This document shows, piece by piece, positions 7,598 to 8,656 of a DNA stretch of 8,656 nt. The notes beneath the pieces are model-generated. The model saw nothing but the letters and a program-made list of their open reading frames with translations, made no database searches and was not told the DNA's origin. Where the stretch lies: the NCBI GenBank assembly GCA_007117945.1, contig SKTN01000325.1, forward strand, positions 1 to 8,656. The letters are read 5' to 3'. Every line of letters starts with the position of its first letter. The stretch's first letter is position 1. Origin of the DNA: Nitriliruptoraceae bacterium (GTDB lineage Bacteria > Actinomycetota > Nitriliruptoria > Nitriliruptorales > Nitriliruptoraceae). Made by a program: the position numbers and the translations under genes.

Positions 7598-7637
7598 CCG
7601 ACGGCGGCCGGTCGCTCTGCGAGCCGGCCGCCGTCGG
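7598..7637 (+). terminator. Hairpin terminator after gltB
   Basis: A perfect 14-bp inverted repeat (7598-7611 with 7624-7637, core CGACGGCGGCCGG) begins 6 nt past the gltB stop. The 12-nt loop can add four more pairs if one G is bulged. There is no T-run after it, so it would be a U-less terminator of the sort often proposed for high-GC actinobacteria, or an mRNA 3'-end stabiliser. It suggests that gltB ends its transcript here rather than reading into the next gene. Confidence 0.65.
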
Positions 7638-7684
7638 CACCCACCAGGCCCGAGCGTGCGCTCATCGCGCCGTGGACGGTGGCC

Positions 7685-7700
7685 GTACGGGTGGTACGGG
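7685..7700. repeat. Short tandem direct repeat upstream of the secreted-protein gene
   Basis: GTACGGG occurs at 7685-7691 and again at 7694-7700, separated by 2 nt. It lies just upstream of the candidate -10 for the next gene. It could be a regulator site, but a 7-bp repeat can arise by chance in this composition. Confidence 0.25.
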
Positions 7701-7722
7701 GGGCCCCGCCGGGTGAGGTGGC

Positions 7723-7728
7723 TATCCT
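7723..7728 (+). promoter_or_regulatory. Candidate -10 box for the M23-type gene
   Basis: TATCCT fits TAnnnT and stands out from its GC-rich surroundings, 44 nt upstream of the GTG at 7773. No matching -35 hexamer was found at 16-18 nt spacing, so the call is weak. A promoter is expected here because a strong hairpin separates this gene from gltB. Confidence 0.3.
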
Positions 7729-7772
7729 CCGCTGCCGCCCGCTCCCCTGTCGCCGTGCCCCGTAGGCCCACC

Positions 7773-8656
7773 GTGCTCCCCGATCCCCGTCGCGCCCTCG
7801 GCGTCGTCGTCCTCGCGCTCGTGGCCGGTGTACTCATCGGCCTCGGCTCGAGCGATCGCGCCGCTGCCCAGAGTCTCGAGGACATCGAGTCGGAGCTCTC
7901 CGAGACCCGCGAGGAACGCGCCGCGGTGCAGGAACGCATCGACGCCGCGACCCGGGCCTACGAGGAGCTCGTCGACCGGATCGCCCAGCTCGAGACCGAC
8001 CGTGAGGAGCTCACGGAGGAGGTCGACCGGTTGGGTGGCGAGCTGGCGGACCTCGACGAGGTGGTCTCCGAGCGCCTGCGGGCGGTCTTCAAGCACGGTT
8101 CCAACATCGACCCGCTGTCGGTGTTCCTCGCCAGCGATGACCCGCAGGTCGCCCTCAGCCGGGCGGAGACGGTGCAGCGCGCCGTCGCCTCGGACCGTGG
8201 GCGCAGCGAGGACCTGGTGGCCGCCCAGGACCGCTTCGACGCCGCCCAGGAGCGCCTGGAGGCGCACCAGGACGAGCTCGACGACGCCCGCGCATCCCAG
8301 GTCGAGGCCCGTGAGGAGCTGCAGGCCAGCTACGAGGCGCTCGGGAGCCGGGTCAGCGACCTGGAGGAGGACCGTCGTCAGGAGCAGGCCCGCATCGAGG
8401 AGGAGCGACGGGAGCAGGAGCGCCAGCGGCGCCTCGAGGAGCAGCGGCAGGCGCGGGAGGAGGCCGCGGCCCAGGAGCGGCAGGCGCAGCAGGAGGAGGC
8501 CGCCGCACCGCAACAGCAGGACACCTCGGGCGGCGCCAGCTCCTCGGAGTCCACCTCATCACCGGCACCGACCTCCAGTTCCGGGATGGCCTGCCCCCTC
8601 GACCAGCCCCGGTCCTTCATCGACTCCTGGGGTCACGCCCGCTCCGGTGGTCGCGC
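7773..8656 (+). CDS. Secreted coiled-coil protein with the start of an M23 (LytM-type) peptidase domain, cut by the window end
   Basis: Only the first 294 codons are present. An N-terminal hydrophobic stretch (about residues 8-25, after PDPRR) followed by DRAAA-Q looks like a signal peptide with cleavage near residue 32. Next come an acidic coiled coil (about 34-100) and the segment FKHGSNIDPLSVFLASDDP, typical of actinobacterial cell-wall hydrolases and hydrolase activators. A second coiled coil (about 140-247) becomes very rich in Glu, Gln and Arg. A Ser/Thr/Pro linker (about 251-271) leads to CPLDQPRSFIDSWGHARSGGR, which resembles the entry into M23 metallopeptidase domains. The zinc ligands would lie beyond the edge, so catalytic competence cannot be judged. 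The likely role is peptidoglycan cleavage, or activation of amidases, during growth or division. GTG 7773 has a weak AGG 6 nt upstream; an in-frame GTG at 7755 lacks any ribosome binding site and would add six residues. Confidence 0.8.
   Translation, partial: MLPDPRRALGVVVLALVAGVLIGLGSSDRAAAQSLEDIESELSETREERAAVQERIDAATRAYEELVDRIAQLETDREELTEEVDRLGGELADLDEVVSERLRAVFKHGSNIDPLSVFLASDDPQVALSRAETVQRAVASDRGRSEDLVAAQDRFDAAQERLEAHQDELDDARASQVEAREELQASYEALGSRVSDLEEDRRQEQARIEEERREQERQRRLEEQRQAREEAAAQERQAQQEEAAAPQQQDTSGGASSSESTSSPAPTSSSGMACPLDQPRSFIDSWGHARSGGR

Noticed and set aside
6273..7640. Minus-strand open frame of 455 codons opposite the 3' part of gltB
   Set aside because: It is a shadow of gltB for the same reasons, and its start lies beyond the gltB terminator hairpin with no ribosome binding site that I noticed.
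7722..8513. Minus-strand Leu-rich open frame opposite the secreted coiled-coil gene
   Set aside because: Its leucine runs are the reverse complement of the GAG/CAG codons of the real coiled coil. The plus-strand frame has a signal peptide, coiled coils and an M23-like motif.
1..8656. Mobile element, prophage, CRISPR, toxin-antitoxin or defence system
   Set aside because: I saw no transposase, integrase, terminal repeats, regular spaced repeats or small paired genes. Base composition looks uniform and all intact genes belong to ordinary chromosomal families.

Overview
The window is about 8.7 kb of very GC-rich DNA (roughly 70-75 % G+C by eye). GTG starts and strong third-position GC point to a high-GC actinobacterium. 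The secreted M23-type protein at the right end has the layout common in Actinobacteria, but nothing here fixes a genus. There are no tRNA, rRNA, CRISPR or insertion-sequence signatures. It reads as ordinary chromosomal core and signalling sequence.

Left part, minus strand (71-2562): two genes transcribed leftward. First comes a cytosolic diguanylate cyclase with three PAS-like domains and a GGDEF domain with an intact inhibitory site. About 32 bp after it lies a crotonase-superfamily (enoyl-CoA hydratase/isomerase-like) protein that lacks both classical catalytic glutamates. The spacing suggests co-transcription. A weak hairpin lies past the crotonase stop.

Middle (2563-2933): a 371-bp divergent intergenic region. 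It carries a plausible sigma70 promoter for the rightward gene, a dyad centred on the predicted start point, and a 13-bp hairpin at the predicted 5' end of the mRNA.

Centre, plus strand (2934-7592): gltB, the full-length large subunit of glutamate synthase (1552 aa). It has an N-terminal glutaminase domain, an FMN/synthase domain, a 3Fe-4S cysteine motif and a C-terminal beta-helix domain. It lacks the long insertion I recall from ferredoxin-dependent enzymes, so it looks like the NADPH type, yet no gltD small-subunit gene is next to it here. A 14-bp GC hairpin just past the stop is the likely terminator.

Right part, plus strand (7773 to the edge): the N-terminal 294 codons of a secreted coiled-coil protein. 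It breaks off a few residues into what looks like an M23 (LytM-type) peptidase domain, so it is probably a murein hydrolase or murein hydrolase activator.

The genes do not form one pathway. I found no convincing evidence of an undescribed system. The points most worth checking are the gltB leader, the crotonase active site, the diguanylate cyclase-crotonase pairing and the missing gltD.
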